Origin: Alphaproteobacteria bacterium
GTDB taxonomy: Bacteria > Pseudomonadota > Alphaproteobacteria > RF32 > CAG-239
Direction of reading: 5' to 3'
Length of the DNA: 43,454 nucleotides
Assembly (NCBI GenBank): GCA_017480745.1
Contig: JAFUSA010000021.1
Coordinates: forward strand, 1 to 43,454
Of the stretch, positions 32,505-40,085 are shown piece by piece. Numbering within the stretch: the first letter of the stretch is position 1; each line of letters starts with the position of its first letter. The notes below the pieces were generated by a model. That model was not told the DNA's origin, made no database searches, and worked only from the letters and a program-made list of their open reading frames with translations. Position numbers and translations under genes: made by a program.

Positions 32505-33257
32505 TTATTTTACAACAAAATCTTTCCAAAAGTTACTATTTCCGTCTGAATTAAGCATAAATATTATTTCTGCAGAAGTTGCTGAACAAAGGTTAATTGC
32601 ATTATCCATACTGACGGGGATGTTATAATATCTTTCACCACCATCCACGGTTCCTATCAGAGTTATTCCGACACTTTTCCAATCATTTAACACTAATTCT
32701 ATGCAAGCTTCTTGAGGGACGTTATAAAAATCTATCAGAAAGGCCTTATTATCACCATCGTCAGTCTTAGAACATGGAAGTATATCGACAGTGCCTCCAA
32801 AAAAATTGCAAAGACTATCATTACTCACTCCGCACCACATTTCAGCCGGTACTAACTTAGCCTTTGTAAACAATTTTTTGCGGTATTCCAGAGGGTCTTG
32901 ACATTCTTGGCAACCTAAATCTTTATAGTTAGCCTGCGGAGCAAAAAATGCTCTTATATTTCCGGCAATTAAAGTTATTTGCTCAATGGTTTTATTGATG
33001 CGATACTTCATCATGGCTTTGCTGTAACCTGCAATACCGCCGACAGATAAAACACCAAGCATCTCTATCATACTTCTTCCGCATTGCGGCACATCTGCTG
33101 GACTGTTTTTCGCTGATGTACTACCTGTGTACACGGCACTCAGAACAGCTGGCGCATCTACACAATTCTCCGGAAGAAATAGACGAGAGCTCTGCGCGTT
33201 TTTCGTCTTTGCGAGCGCAGCGCGGCAATCTATATTTTTTATTTCAAAATTTCTCAT
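32505..33257 (-). CDS. Type IV pilin-like/pseudopilin protein, paralog 4 (shortened helix)
   Basis: A 250-residue prepilin-like protein with a 60-residue leader ending P-Q-C-G. The mature start is RSMIEMLGVLSVGGIAGYSK. Compared with the paralogs it lacks six residues (AIIGVL) between two GVL units, so its N-terminal helix is one and a half turns shorter. The leader is alignable with that of paralog 1 over its whole length at DNA and protein level. The globular domain has a C-Q-E-C pair, a KLVPAEMWC segment and the shared C-I-E-L-V-x-x-D-W. AGGAGAT precedes the ATG. It is convergent with paralog 3. Confidence 0.78.
   Translation of the reverse strand: MRNFEIKNIDCRAALAKTKNAQSSRLFLPENCVDAPAVLSAVYTGSTSAKNSPADVPQCGRSMIEMLGVLSVGGIAGYSKAMMKYRINKTIEQITLIAGNIRAFFAPQANYKDLGCQECQDPLEYRKKLFTKAKLVPAEMWCGVSNDSLCNFFGGTVDILPCSKTDDGDNKAFLIDFYNVPQEACIELVLNDWKSVGITLIGTVDGGERYYNIPVSMDNAINLCSATSAEIIFMLNSDGNSNFWKDFVVK
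33204..33230 (+). repeat. Diverged palindromic repeat-like element in coding sequence
   Basis: CGTCTTTGCGAGCG then CAGCGCGGCAATC matches the element at 4255-4281 at most positions and lies at the same place in the prepilin leader. Confidence 0.45.
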
Positions 33258-33290
33258 AATTTTATCTCCTAAAATTAAAGGTTAAATACT

Positions 33291-33481
33291 AAAAAACCGC
33301 CAAACGGCGGCAGGGGAGTTAATCAATCATATTAACTTAAATGATCCACGTAATTTTTAGGCGTAAGCCCTGAACATCTATCACGCGCTCCCCGCCCAAA
33401 ACGGAGATATCATCATATTAGTTAACGATGCAAAGCACCGAAGTTAATAAGAGCTGATTAAGGCCCCGAACCGAAGTTCTG
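33291..33481 (-). ncRNA. Structured 5' leader RNA, class A copy 3
   Basis: The third class A leader. GAAC-TTCG-GTTC comes first, then the hairpin CGGTGC-TTT-GCATCG (33440-33426) and the GATATCTCCGTTTTGGG block. GGCGGGGAG is able to pair with CTCCCCTGCC, the hairpin GGC-TTAC-GCC follows, and CCGCC-GTTT-GGCGG is followed directly by six T residues. The last element is a textbook intrinsic terminator lying inside the leader, 36 bases before the start codon. Confidence 0.7.
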
Positions 33482-33486
33482 TTCTT

Positions 33487-33514
33487 ATAATATCATAAAA
33501 AAATCAAAAGTCAA
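33487..33514 (-). promoter_or_regulatory. Promoter of pilin-like gene 4
   Basis: On the minus strand, TTGACT and TATTAT are 16 bases apart, with TTTTTATGA at the end of the spacer and the leader edge CAGAAC five bases downstream. Confidence 0.7.
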
Positions 33515-33733
33515 ACTTTTTTAACAATTTTCCCTCGTATGACCGTTTTCAAGATTCGCGAATTGCTCAAAATATTTGTAAATCATGCCACTGAAAAATG
33601 TAAATCAACCTTATTTGGAGTATTTTTTTCGCAGATTAAGCAACTATAAGCAGTTTTGAGCGTTTGTAACTAATTGATAATTCGTTACAAAAAATATAAA
33701 TACACAAAAATGCAAAAAATATTAAAAAAATAC

Positions 33734-33761
33734 TTGCATTTTGTTTTAAATATGTTATTAA
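33734..33761 (+). promoter_or_regulatory. Promoter of tRNA-Gly
   Basis: TTGCAT and TATTAA are 16 bases apart and lie 19 bases before the tRNA. Confidence 0.55.
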
Positions 33762-33780
33762 GAAAACGTTCTACAACGAT

Positions 33781-33855
33781 GCGGGTATAGCTCAGGGGTA
33801 GAGCGCAACCTTGCCAAGGTTGATGTCGTGGGTCCGAATCCCATTGCCCGCTCCA
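33781..33855 (+). tRNA. tRNA-Gly (GCC), likely integration site
   Basis: A full cloverleaf. The acceptor stem is GCGGGTA with TGCCCGC, the anticodon stem-loop is CAACC-TTGCCAA-GGTTG giving GCC, the T-arm is GTGGG...CCCAT, and CCA is encoded. The gene is intact. A tyrosine integrase pointing toward its 3' end lies 320 bases downstream, the usual arrangement for an element inserted at a tRNA. Confidence 0.95.
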
Positions 33856-33895
33856 ATTTTTTAAGTAAAATCAATAACTTATAAAAATGATTTTC

Positions 33896-33924
33896 AGAGA
33901 GGAATTTGCTTCCTCTCTTTTTTT
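33896..33924 (+). terminator. Terminator of tRNA-Gly
   Basis: AGAGAGGAA (33896-33904) pairs with TTCCTCTCT (33910-33918) around TTTGC, followed by further T residues. Confidence 0.85.
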
Positions 33925-34049
33925 GTGCAAAATGATTTTGCACAGCAATTACTACCCTATAATTATTGATAAACAATGACTTAACTATCAAAAACATCCA
34001 CGACACCATCATCTGTTTTGCACACTATTTTGCACAAATTTGTGCAAAA
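33925..34049. repeat. Cluster of TTTTGCAC inverted/direct repeats beside the integrase
   Basis: Five copies of the octamer TTTTGCAC or its complement lie at 33925-33932, 33936-33943, 34016-34023, 34028-34035 and 34042-34049. The first two form GTGCAAAATGATTTTGCAC, and the last two form a perfect 22-base palindrome. Position between the tRNA and the integrase gene suggests integrase arm-type or excisionase binding sites. The rest of 33856-34177 holds no gene. Confidence 0.6.
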
Positions 34050-34120
34050 ATCGGGCAATTTTTTTACACACCCTTCATTTGAAGGCAATTTCAAACCACT
34101 TATTTGGCGGCACTTTGAAC

Positions 34121-34147
34121 AAAAAAAGACTCCTTAAAAAAGGAGTT
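34121..34147 (-). terminator. Terminator of the integrase gene
   Basis: ACTCCTT (34129-34135) pairs with AAGGAGT (34140-34146). On the minus strand CTTTTTTT follows. Confidence 0.75.
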
Positions 34148-34177
34148 ATTAACAGGTTGATGCCAAGCGTGTGTAAA

Positions 34178-35425
34178 TCAAGCATTTCCTGATGGTTGTA
34201 AAAATAATTGCTTCATATTTGCTAAATGAGATGATTGGTCGTAGTATTGCTCAATCATCTTAACACTCGTCCCACATTGCTTTGCTATGTTTATTGTTGG
34301 AATTTCATTTTGAACAAGTGTGCTGATATAAGAGTGTCTGTATGAATACAATACTTTTGAGTTGGTATGCTTTATGCCACATCTATCAAGCAGTTTCCTA
34401 AAACCATTGTCCAACTCATTGACTGCTTTGATTTCGTAATGTTTTTTCTCATCATTACCATTACAAATACTTATGATACGGACTTCATCATCATTGAACG
34501 GAATATTGTGTTTCTCACAGAAGTCTTTTTGTTGTTCGTACATTGTGTTCAAAAGTTTTACGAGATTCGGTGATAGAGCAATACTGCGTTTTTCATTCTG
34601 TTTTCTGCTATACACATCTACGAACAAACCGCCTTCGGCATAATTACCGATAAATTGACTCCAAGTCAAAGTCCTTAATTCACAAGGTCTAATGCCACAT
34701 TCGTAAAGTATGCTGATGTAATTGTATAGCAACTCTTTGCGGCGTTTGGTGTGCTTGTTTATCTCGTTGGCAATTTCTTTTTTCAATGTGCTGAATATCA
34801 AGTTGATTTCATCACGAGTGAATGAATCTCTTTTGCCCGACAAGTCCTTAAAGACAGGATTTCCCTCGTCATCAAAACGATTCTCCTTGCTCTTAATTGT
34901 CGGCAGTGTCAGTTGTTTTTTCATCCTGCCTGTCTTATAGCACCAGTTGAGGAACGAACGAAGCGTGTTGTTCTCACGGATAATCGTAGTCGGTTTGCAA
35001 TATTGATTGGTCTTCTTTGACTTCAACTCCCTGCGATAATCCACATACTTAATCAAATCCAAGTTAGTGAGTTCGTCAATATCACGGATTTTTCTTTTGT
35101 TGCCGATGATGTCGCTAAAATACGGAATGAACAGACGGTTCATATATTCCTTGTGTTGTGGGTTGTTAGTGATGGCAATAAAATCCAAAGCATTCTTCTT
35201 AAAACTCTTTTTATCAAGTCCTTCAGGTGAATAATCTGCCACATAACCCAAATATAACTCTCTTGCTCTTTTTAAGGCAGCTTTTTCATCATCTGTTTTC
35301 AATGATTGACGGACTATCTCTCCCGTTAATTCCTTGCCCATATAAAACTGATAACTGCTGCCCCTTTTACTGATGGTGTATCCATCAAACTTTATCTTTT
35401 CTTGTTTATTTTGCCTCTCTTTCAT
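34178..35425 (-). CDS. int: Tyrosine recombinase (phage-type integrase)
   Basis: A 415-residue site-specific integrase. After an N-terminal arm-binding-like domain comes a SAM-like core-binding domain (about residues 75-180, with RENNTLRSFLNWCYKTGRM). The catalytic domain has Arg in CGIRPCELRTL, the box II YSYRHSYIST (His and Arg), and the nucleophilic tyrosine in MIEQYYDQ. Length and order match integrases of integrative elements. It reads toward tRNA-Gly and should catalyse insertion and excision of the element that extends to the right of the tRNA. Its promoter overlaps a palindrome (35520-35535). Confidence 0.93.
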   Translation of the reverse strand: MKERQNKQEKIKFDGYTISKRGSSYQFYMGKELTGEIVRQSLKTDDEKAALKRARELYLGYVADYSPEGLDKKSFKKNALDFIAITNNPQHKEYMNRLFIPYFSDIIGNKRKIRDIDELTNLDLIKYVDYRRELKSKKTNQYCKPTTIIRENNTLRSFLNWCYKTGRMKKQLTLPTIKSKENRFDDEGNPVFKDLSGKRDSFTRDEINLIFSTLKKEIANEINKHTKRRKELLYNYISILYECGIRPCELRTLTWSQFIGNYAEGGLFVDVYSRKQNEKRSIALSPNLVKLLNTMYEQQKDFCEKHNIPFNDDEVRIISICNGNDEKKHYEIKAVNELDNGFRKLLDRCGIKHTNSKVLYSYRHSYISTLVQNEIPTINIAKQCGTSVKMIEQYYDQSSHLANMKQLFLQPSGNA

Positions 35426-35491
35426 TTCTGTTCTATATCCTTATTAAATAATTGTTTGAAGAATGATTTTTCTGTTTCATTCTATGATTAT

Positions 35492-35520
35492 ATTATAGCA
35501 AAAACAGGGTCTGAAGTCAA
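35492..35520 (-). promoter_or_regulatory. Promoter of the integrase gene
   Basis: On the minus strand, TTGACT and a perfect TATAAT are 17 bases apart, about 70 bases before the start codon. Confidence 0.75.
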
Positions 35521-35535
35521 TTCAAATATTTGAAT
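35520..35535. promoter_or_regulatory. Perfect 16-bp palindrome abutting the integrase -35 box
   Basis: ATTCAAATATTTGAAT shares its first base with the -35 hexamer of the integrase promoter, a typical place for an activator or repressor dimer. Confidence 0.5.
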
Positions 35536-35563
35536 CTGGATAATTTTTTCGTGTTTTCGGTAT

Positions 35564-35594
35564 GTAAAAAACTCCAATAGAAGTGCTATTGGAG
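35564..35594 (-). terminator. Second hairpin below the winged-helix gene
   Basis: CTCCAATAG (35572-35580) pairs with CTATTGGAG (35586-35594). On the minus strand TTTTTTAC follows. With the next hairpin it insulates the integrase promoter from upstream transcription. Confidence 0.7.
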
Positions 35595-35604
35595 AGTGTA
35601 AAAT

Positions 35605-35654
35605 AAAATAGAAGATTGTGAGTTCATCGCTCACAAATATTTATCTTCTATTTT
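35605..35654 (-). terminator. Terminator of the winged-helix gene
   Basis: AAAATAGAAGAT (35605-35616) pairs with ATCTTCTATTTT (35643-35654), with inner TGTGAG/CTCACA. TATTTTA follows on the minus strand. Confidence 0.75.
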
Positions 35655-35672
35655 ATCGCAAAATGTGCTGTA

Positions 35673-36362
35673 TCAGTTGGTTGGTTCATATTTTTCTGGG
35701 CATAACTTTCGCATTAGATTATCAACTATTACCCTTGCATCCATCGTATTTGGATTATCGGTTGGAACAACATTATCATCCGTAATATTACTGGTATTGC
35801 CCTCATTACCGACATTATCCATACTTCCTACATTAACAACACTTTCACTATTGTCAGTGTATTCTTCTTCAATAGTTGTTGTATTGTCCGTTTGAGGTGT
35901 AGGTGTTGCTGGCAAAGCATTTAATTGCCATTGTAATTCAGCAACTTGTTGTTCAAGTGCTATAACCTTTTGTCGCTCGGCAATACACCTATTACGCCAT
36001 ACTTCTATGGTATTCAAATAATCTTGTGCTAATTGCTCTGCCTTTTCTAATTCCTTGGTTTGATGTTCCAATTCTTCTTTGAGACCTCGTTTGTTGATTT
36101 CTTGTAATGGATAGAATAATGGTTTGTGCTTTAACGCTGTTGTTTCAAGCACTCTACGACCATACTTATCCTTACCTTTGACAAGATAACCCATACGAAC
36201 CAAACGATTAACCAGTTCCTTAATTGTGCCTTCGGTAAGGTCAAGTTTAAAACCGATTGTTTCGTTGTTCTCAAAAAATGTATGGTTAAGTTTTCTTCTA
36301 AATACTATGTAATCAAGCAACAATCTTGCTGATATAGAGAGTTCTGCTTTTGATTTACTCAT
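35673..36362 (-). CDS. Winged-helix protein with coiled coil and acidic tail
   Basis: A 229-residue protein. Residues 5-75 read as a winged helix-turn-helix (LSISARLLLDYIVFRRKLNH, then LDLTEGTIKELVNRLVRMGYL and a hairpin wing GKDKYGRRVLETT). Residues 90-155 are a coiled coil. Residues 155-205 are a low-complexity Asn/Asp/Thr/Glu segment, and the end is helical. The domain resembles replication or partition-type DNA-binding proteins of plasmids and integrative elements, as well as transcription regulators; I cannot choose. It lies in the same direction as the integrase but is separated by two terminators. AAGGAG precedes the ATG. Confidence 0.6.
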   Translation of the reverse strand: MSKSKAELSISARLLLDYIVFRRKLNHTFFENNETIGFKLDLTEGTIKELVNRLVRMGYLVKGKDKYGRRVLETTALKHKPLFYPLQEINKRGLKEELEHQTKELEKAEQLAQDYLNTIEVWRNRCIAERQKVIALEQQVAELQWQLNALPATPTPQTDNTTTIEEEYTDNSESVVNVGSMDNVGNEGNTSNITDDNVVPTDNPNTMDARVIVDNLMRKLCPEKYEPTN

Positions 36363-36891
36363 AATCTTCTCCTTGTTAATTTTATTTACATAAATATTTA
36401 GTGGAGATGATGAACGAATTTTAAATCCAGCACTTTTAAAAGAAAAAATATTTATAGTCCCTAAAAATAACTTATATTGTCATTATTCTCAAAATTGAAA
36501 AACTATATTGCCACTATTGAAAATGAATAACATTAGAATTAGTAGTGTATATTGTAAAAAACGAAAATGTATATTTAATTTAAATACCTCTTAAACCCTT
36601 ATGAATACTGATGTTTGAGAGTTGTATAATAATATTATAATATAATAAAAGAAGATATTATAATACAAAATTAGAGAATATTTTTTTTATTTTTAATGAA
36701 AAGATGAAGTTTAATGTAAATCAAATCCAGTGAAGTGATGATGAATCAAAAGTGCTACCAACACAATGCTGATAACTAAAATGCTACCGATATTTCTACC
36801 AATAGCATTACGAGATTAAATTATTCGTATCATTATTTATCAACAAAACAAGATAAATACTTATGATACTAATTTTTATGGAGATTAAATT
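36363..36891. other. AT-rich intergenic region of a divergent gene pair
   Basis: A gene-free stretch of 529 bases between the winged-helix gene and the ankyrin gene. It contains TTGAGA and TAATAT 17 bases apart (36615-36643), which could drive the ankyrin gene through a long leader, and runs of alternating A/T with overlapping inverted repeats around 36626-36666. No coding frame with a ribosome site is evident. An origin of transfer or replication is possible but has no direct support. Confidence 0.4.
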
Positions 36892-37317
36892 ATGATAAAG
36901 AAAAAAACACCTGAAAACATCCGTAAAATAAACGAATTAAACACAGCACTTGCTATCAACGATATTGAAACTATACACGAACTATTACTTAACAATATTG
37001 ATTTGAATTGCCCTGATAGCAGGGGTGCTTATCCCATTATGTATGCTGTGGAATATGGAAATGCCAATGCTTTGATTTCATTATTACGCCACGGAGCGAA
37101 CCCGAATGTCATTGACAAACGCAACGGATACACTCCTTTGATGAAAGCATTATCAGAAAAGTACATTTCTAATAGATATTTGATAGTTATGCTATTGTTA
37201 AAAAACGGTGCTGATGTGAATATTGTTTCTAAATACAACAAAACAGCACTGTATTTAGCAAAGGTTTATAATCAACGCTATATAAGTTTGTTAAAGCGTT
37301 TTGGTGCAGAGTTTTGA
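36892..37317 (+). CDS. Ankyrin-repeat protein
   Basis: A 141-residue soluble protein built of about three and a half ankyrin repeats. Typical phrases are GAYPIMYAVEYGNANALISLLRHGANPN, GYTPLMKALS, and VMLLLKNGADVNIVSKYNKTALYLAK. There is no signal peptide or membrane segment, so it is presumably a cytoplasmic protein-binding module. GGAG lies upstream of the ATG. It is the only plus-strand gene in the element, and its last 40 bases overlap the end of the convergent HAD gene. Confidence 0.85.
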   Translation: MIKKKTPENIRKINELNTALAINDIETIHELLLNNIDLNCPDSRGAYPIMYAVEYGNANALISLLRHGANPNVIDKRNGYTPLMKALSEKYISNRYLIVMLLLKNGADVNIVSKYNKTALYLAKVYNQRYISLLKRFGAEF

Positions 37318-37817
37318 ATATAAAGTTCTCTATTTATTTTAATCAACTTTTTCACATTTTCCATACAACAAAAAATATGTTTAATGCCGATATTTTTCAG
37401 GCGTTTTATCCAATATGAATTTTCATAGTGCTCACAATCCAAAAACGATATAGGCAAACACCCTGCCTTAATAGCACCTTTCATTGCCGTATAGGAATTA
37501 TCTATCACAATGGTATTTTCCGGTTGCTCATTCATTTTTTGTAGGGCAAGCAAAAATATATCCGGAGAAGATTTACCGACACCTGCCATATCAATCGTGA
37601 AAATATTTTGCTCGTTGAAGATATCGGTTAGACCGCACAATTTGACTTTTTCAAGCGTTTGTTCCAAGGTGCCGTTGGTGGCAATACAATGCTTCAAATT
37701 TGGCAATGTCAAAATCTCTCTCACACCATCTGTGAGTGGATAATCACACTCTGCCCAATCATCCGAAATCGGCACTAAAACTCCGTCAAAATCCCATATT
37801 ATCAAATCAATCGGCAT
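37278..37817 (-). CDS. HAD-superfamily phosphatase-like hydrolase
   Basis: A 179-residue haloacid dehalogenase-fold protein. The nucleophile motif is IIWDFDGVL (Asp9 and Asp11), motif II is the threonine of CIATNGT near 47, motif III is the lysine of GVGKSSPDIF, and motif IV is VIDNS. The small cap and length suggest a phosphoglycolate-phosphatase-like or PNKP-like small-molecule phosphatase; substrate unknown. It starts two bases after the stop of the upstream lipoprotein gene. The 3' end overlaps the ankyrin gene on the other strand. Confidence 0.8.
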   Translation of the reverse strand: MPIDLIIWDFDGVLVPISDDWAECDYPLTDGVREILTLPNLKHCIATNGTLEQTLEKVKLCGLTDIFNEQNIFTIDMAGVGKSSPDIFLLALQKMNEQPENTIVIDNSYTAMKGAIKAGCLPISFLDCEHYENSYWIKRLKNIGIKHIFCCMENVKKLIKINRELYIQNSAPKRFNKLI

Positions 37818-37819
37818 AT

Positions 37820-38440
37820 TTACTTCACAATATTTTCAATAATATTTTTAGCGGTTGGAACGATATTCCAACCGGCGGATTGCCAACCGTATGTTCGTTT
37901 TAACCCTTTTGGTTCATCCATTACAAATATGAAAGCATAATTCTTGCCTTCATATTTCAAATGTCCTAAAAATGTGGTAATAACAATTTTATCAGAATCT
38001 TTTTCCGTTGTTGCCGTAATACCGAAAACCTCAACATCTTTCAGATTTGCCCTGCGCACTGTTCCGGCGGTAACATTATCTCTTAACTTTTGTTGTAATC
38101 CTTTACCGGAAGTTTTGACAAGGTTGATATATTTATTTAGCAAGCGTTCCGGTATAGTTTTATTTTCAAATTTAATTTTAGAAAAATAAGTTTCATAAAC
38201 AGTATTAGCGGCAAAATTTACAGAAGTATCTTCAATGGTTTCACCTGAATCCATATCTTTAATAATATACATTCCGCCATTGGCATAAAAATTATCAATT
38301 CCGTCTTGTAATGCTTGAACATTTTTTCGGCATATTGTTTCATCAAATAAACATTGCTGTCCTGTTGCATTATGCTTGTTGAACATGCAACAACCCGAAA
38401 GTATTGCTAATAAAGATATTGTTAAATAAAAATGTTTCAT
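37820..38440 (-). CDS. Lipoprotein resembling a degenerate C-terminal transpeptidase domain
   Basis: A 206-residue lipoprotein (lipobox ILSGC, Cys17). From about residue 100 it resembles the end of FtsI/PBP2-type transpeptidases: GKGLQQKLRDNVTAGTVRRANL, a strand at the KTGT position that reads FGITATTEK, then ITTFLGHLKYEGKNYAFIFVMDEPKG and a closing helix. The SxxK and SxN motifs are absent and KTGT is destroyed, so it cannot act as a transpeptidase. It may be a binding or decoy protein. The ATG at 38440 follows AGGA and gives the signal; a longer frame would not. Confidence 0.6.
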   Translation of the reverse strand: MKHFYLTISLLAILSGCCMFNKHNATGQQCLFDETICRKNVQALQDGIDNFYANGGMYIIKDMDSGETIEDTSVNFAANTVYETYFSKIKFENKTIPERLLNKYINLVKTSGKGLQQKLRDNVTAGTVRRANLKDVEVFGITATTEKDSDKIVITTFLGHLKYEGKNYAFIFVMDEPKGLKRTYGWQSAGWNIVPTAKNIIENIVK

Positions 38441-38460
38441 CTTCTTAATCCTAAAATTAA

Positions 38461-38679
38461 TTATGAAAGTATTAAATAAATGATGAAAATAATAACGCCA
38501 TAAAGTGCCCATTTCCCGAGGGTCCAATAAGCGTTAAGATACTGATAAATGGTATCATAACTTGCTCCGCAATTTCGGCAATATGGGCAACCGTCCGCAT
38601 CAAGCGGAAGCGGTATGTCGCCTTTATGACATATCGGACATTTAATGGTTGTTATCGGAGGAATTTTATTCTTATTCAT
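38461..38679 (-). CDS. Small zinc-ribbon membrane protein
   Basis: A 72-residue protein. An N-terminal zinc ribbon (CPICHKGD and CPYCRNCG) is followed by a C-terminal transmembrane helix (WALYGVIIFIIYLILS). The zinc site is predicted to face the cytoplasm. Its start overlaps the end of the next upstream gene by eight bases. Unknown function, apart from a likely metal-binding, protein-interaction role. Confidence 0.65.
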   Translation of the reverse strand: MNKNKIPPITTIKCPICHKGDIPLPLDADGCPYCRNCGASYDTIYQYLNAYWTLGKWALYGVIIFIIYLILS

Positions 38680-38887
38680 ATCTACCAAAATTATTCTTAT
38701 TTACCTCATCCAAAATAATTTTACCTAAACTAAAAACTGTCTTTATTATAACCCAAATCAGTGCAAACATCAGCATAAATAATCCGCGTCTTTTTTCTGC
38801 GTTTAGTTCTTTATGCACTTGTTCATCACCTCTTTTTTTTATTGCTGCCAACAATTCTGCCTGTTCTAATGCTGCTTTACTAACCAT
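38672..38887 (-). CDS. Small single-pass membrane protein
   Basis: A 71-residue protein. A charged N-terminal helix (ELLAAIKKRGDEQVHKELNA) is followed by a hydrophobic helix (GLFMLMFALIWVIIKTVFSL). AAAGGA lies before the ATG. Overlapping genes on both sides suggest co-translation in the long minus-strand operon. The family is not recognised. Confidence 0.6.
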   Translation of the reverse strand: MVSKAALEQAELLAAIKKRGDEQVHKELNAEKRRGLFMLMFALIWVIIKTVFSLGKIILDEVNKNNFGRYE

Positions 38888-38907
38888 TTTTATATTCCTT
38901 TATTAAG

Positions 38908-39825
38908 TTACATTTTATCACCATTTTTATAGATAATGGTTGCTTCTATTTCCCCATTCTTATTATAGCGTTTCATGATTCCGTGTTTTACTCCATCTTT
39001 AAACGGTGTTTCCCACTCCAATTCTCCCGTTTCGTAATATTCTTTTTCATAACCTTCACATTTACCGCTTACATAGTTTGATTCTGACTTTAAGCGTCCG
39101 TTTTCATAATATTCATGAAAGAAACCGTTATTTGGTTTAGTATCTAAAACATCTTCCCATTCTTTATGAATTAATCCATTAGGATAATATTCAGCATAAT
39201 ATCCCTCAGTAATATTGTTTTTATAAAATCCTTTACGTTTAATTTTTCCATCCTCAAAGAATTCTTTAATAGGACCATTTAATTTACAATTACGAAAAAA
39301 TCCCTCTCTTTCCAATTGTCCGTTTTCGTAATATTCACGCACAAAACCTGTATTTGCCTCATTTTCTAATATATTTTCACATTCCTTTTTTATTTGTCCA
39401 TTAGGATAACACTCAATATAGTGCCCCATTCTTGTTCCTTCTATATAATTCTCCTCATATCGGAGTTTTCCATTTTCATAATACGAGCGGACAAATCCGT
39501 TGTAAGGTTTCTCTCCAAGTATTTCTTCGTTTATTTCTGCAATATTTCCATTTTCATGGTAAATTTCACATCTGCCACAAGGTATCCCTTTATGATAATT
39601 GAATTTACTTTTAATTTTTCCGTTTTTATGATATTCAATTGTTGTTCCGTGTATTACACCATCTTTATAAGGTGTTATTGATTTAATTTTTCTTTTGAAT
39701 AAACCACCATCATAATATTCTTTTACAACTTTTGTATCACCTTTCGCTATACTTCCCAAAACAATAATACCAAGTAATATACACCACCAGTATTGAGTTA
39801 AAAAATCTATTGTTTCTTTTTCCAT
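38908..39825 (-). CDS. Membrane-anchored MORN-variant (YwqK-like) repeat protein
   Basis: A 305-residue protein. An N-terminal membrane helix (YWWCILLGIIVLGSIA) leads into about ten MORN_2-type repeats of the pattern EYYENGKLxxExNYxxGxxxG from residue 35 to the end. The family includes YwqK-like antitoxins of polymorphic toxin systems and many cell-surface repeat proteins. No toxin-like partner is seen next to it. Repeats may bind a partner protein or membrane lipids. The start is preceded by a modest GGAT. Confidence 0.75.
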   Translation of the reverse strand: MEKETIDFLTQYWWCILLGIIVLGSIAKGDTKVVKEYYDGGLFKRKIKSITPYKDGVIHGTTIEYHKNGKIKSKFNYHKGIPCGRCEIYHENGNIAEINEEILGEKPYNGFVRSYYENGKLRYEENYIEGTRMGHYIECYPNGQIKKECENILENEANTGFVREYYENGQLEREGFFRNCKLNGPIKEFFEDGKIKRKGFYKNNITEGYYAEYYPNGLIHKEWEDVLDTKPNNGFFHEYYENGRLKSESNYVSGKCEGYEKEYYETGELEWETPFKDGVKHGIMKRYNKNGEIEATIIYKNGDKM

Positions 39826-39852
39826 ATTTATATCCAGTAACTAATTATTTTT

Positions 39853-40065
39853 TTAATCTCTCAATGCTGGCATGCTCTCATGTTGACTACAAGAGGAAAA
39901 CGCGCTCATTTCAAGGTGATAAAATCCATCACGATTTGCACACATTCCTTTGGTGTTAGAATCATTGGTTTCCGCATAACGCTCCATCAATATTAATCTA
40001 CGCATTCCGCACCAGTAAGTGCAGGTAAGGCAATTTTTAAAAGATTTCGGTAATTGATATGTCAT
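39853..40065 (-). CDS. Small Cys-rich protein
   Basis: A 70-residue protein with five cysteines (CLTCTYWCG, then GMCANRDG and SSCSQHE), which look like a metal site. AAAGGAGAAG precedes the ATG. Similar Cys-rich mini-proteins occur in mobile elements. It is not a good radical SAM substrate by eye but cannot be excluded as one. Confidence 0.55.
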   Translation of the reverse strand: MTYQLPKSFKNCLTCTYWCGMRRLILMERYAETNDSNTKGMCANRDGFYHLEMSAFSSCSQHESMPALRD

Positions 40066-40085
40066 AGTTCTTCTCCTTTCTAAGG

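Noticed and set aside
33504-33730. Structured RNA or gene between pilin-like gene 4 and tRNA-Gly
   Set aside because: The stretch is AT-rich with a few short inverted repeats but has no ribosome site, terminator or GC-rich helix beyond the promoters already listed.
33758-34012. A minus-strand frame of 84 codons over tRNA-Gly
   Set aside because: It overlaps the tRNA and its terminator; no ribosome site.
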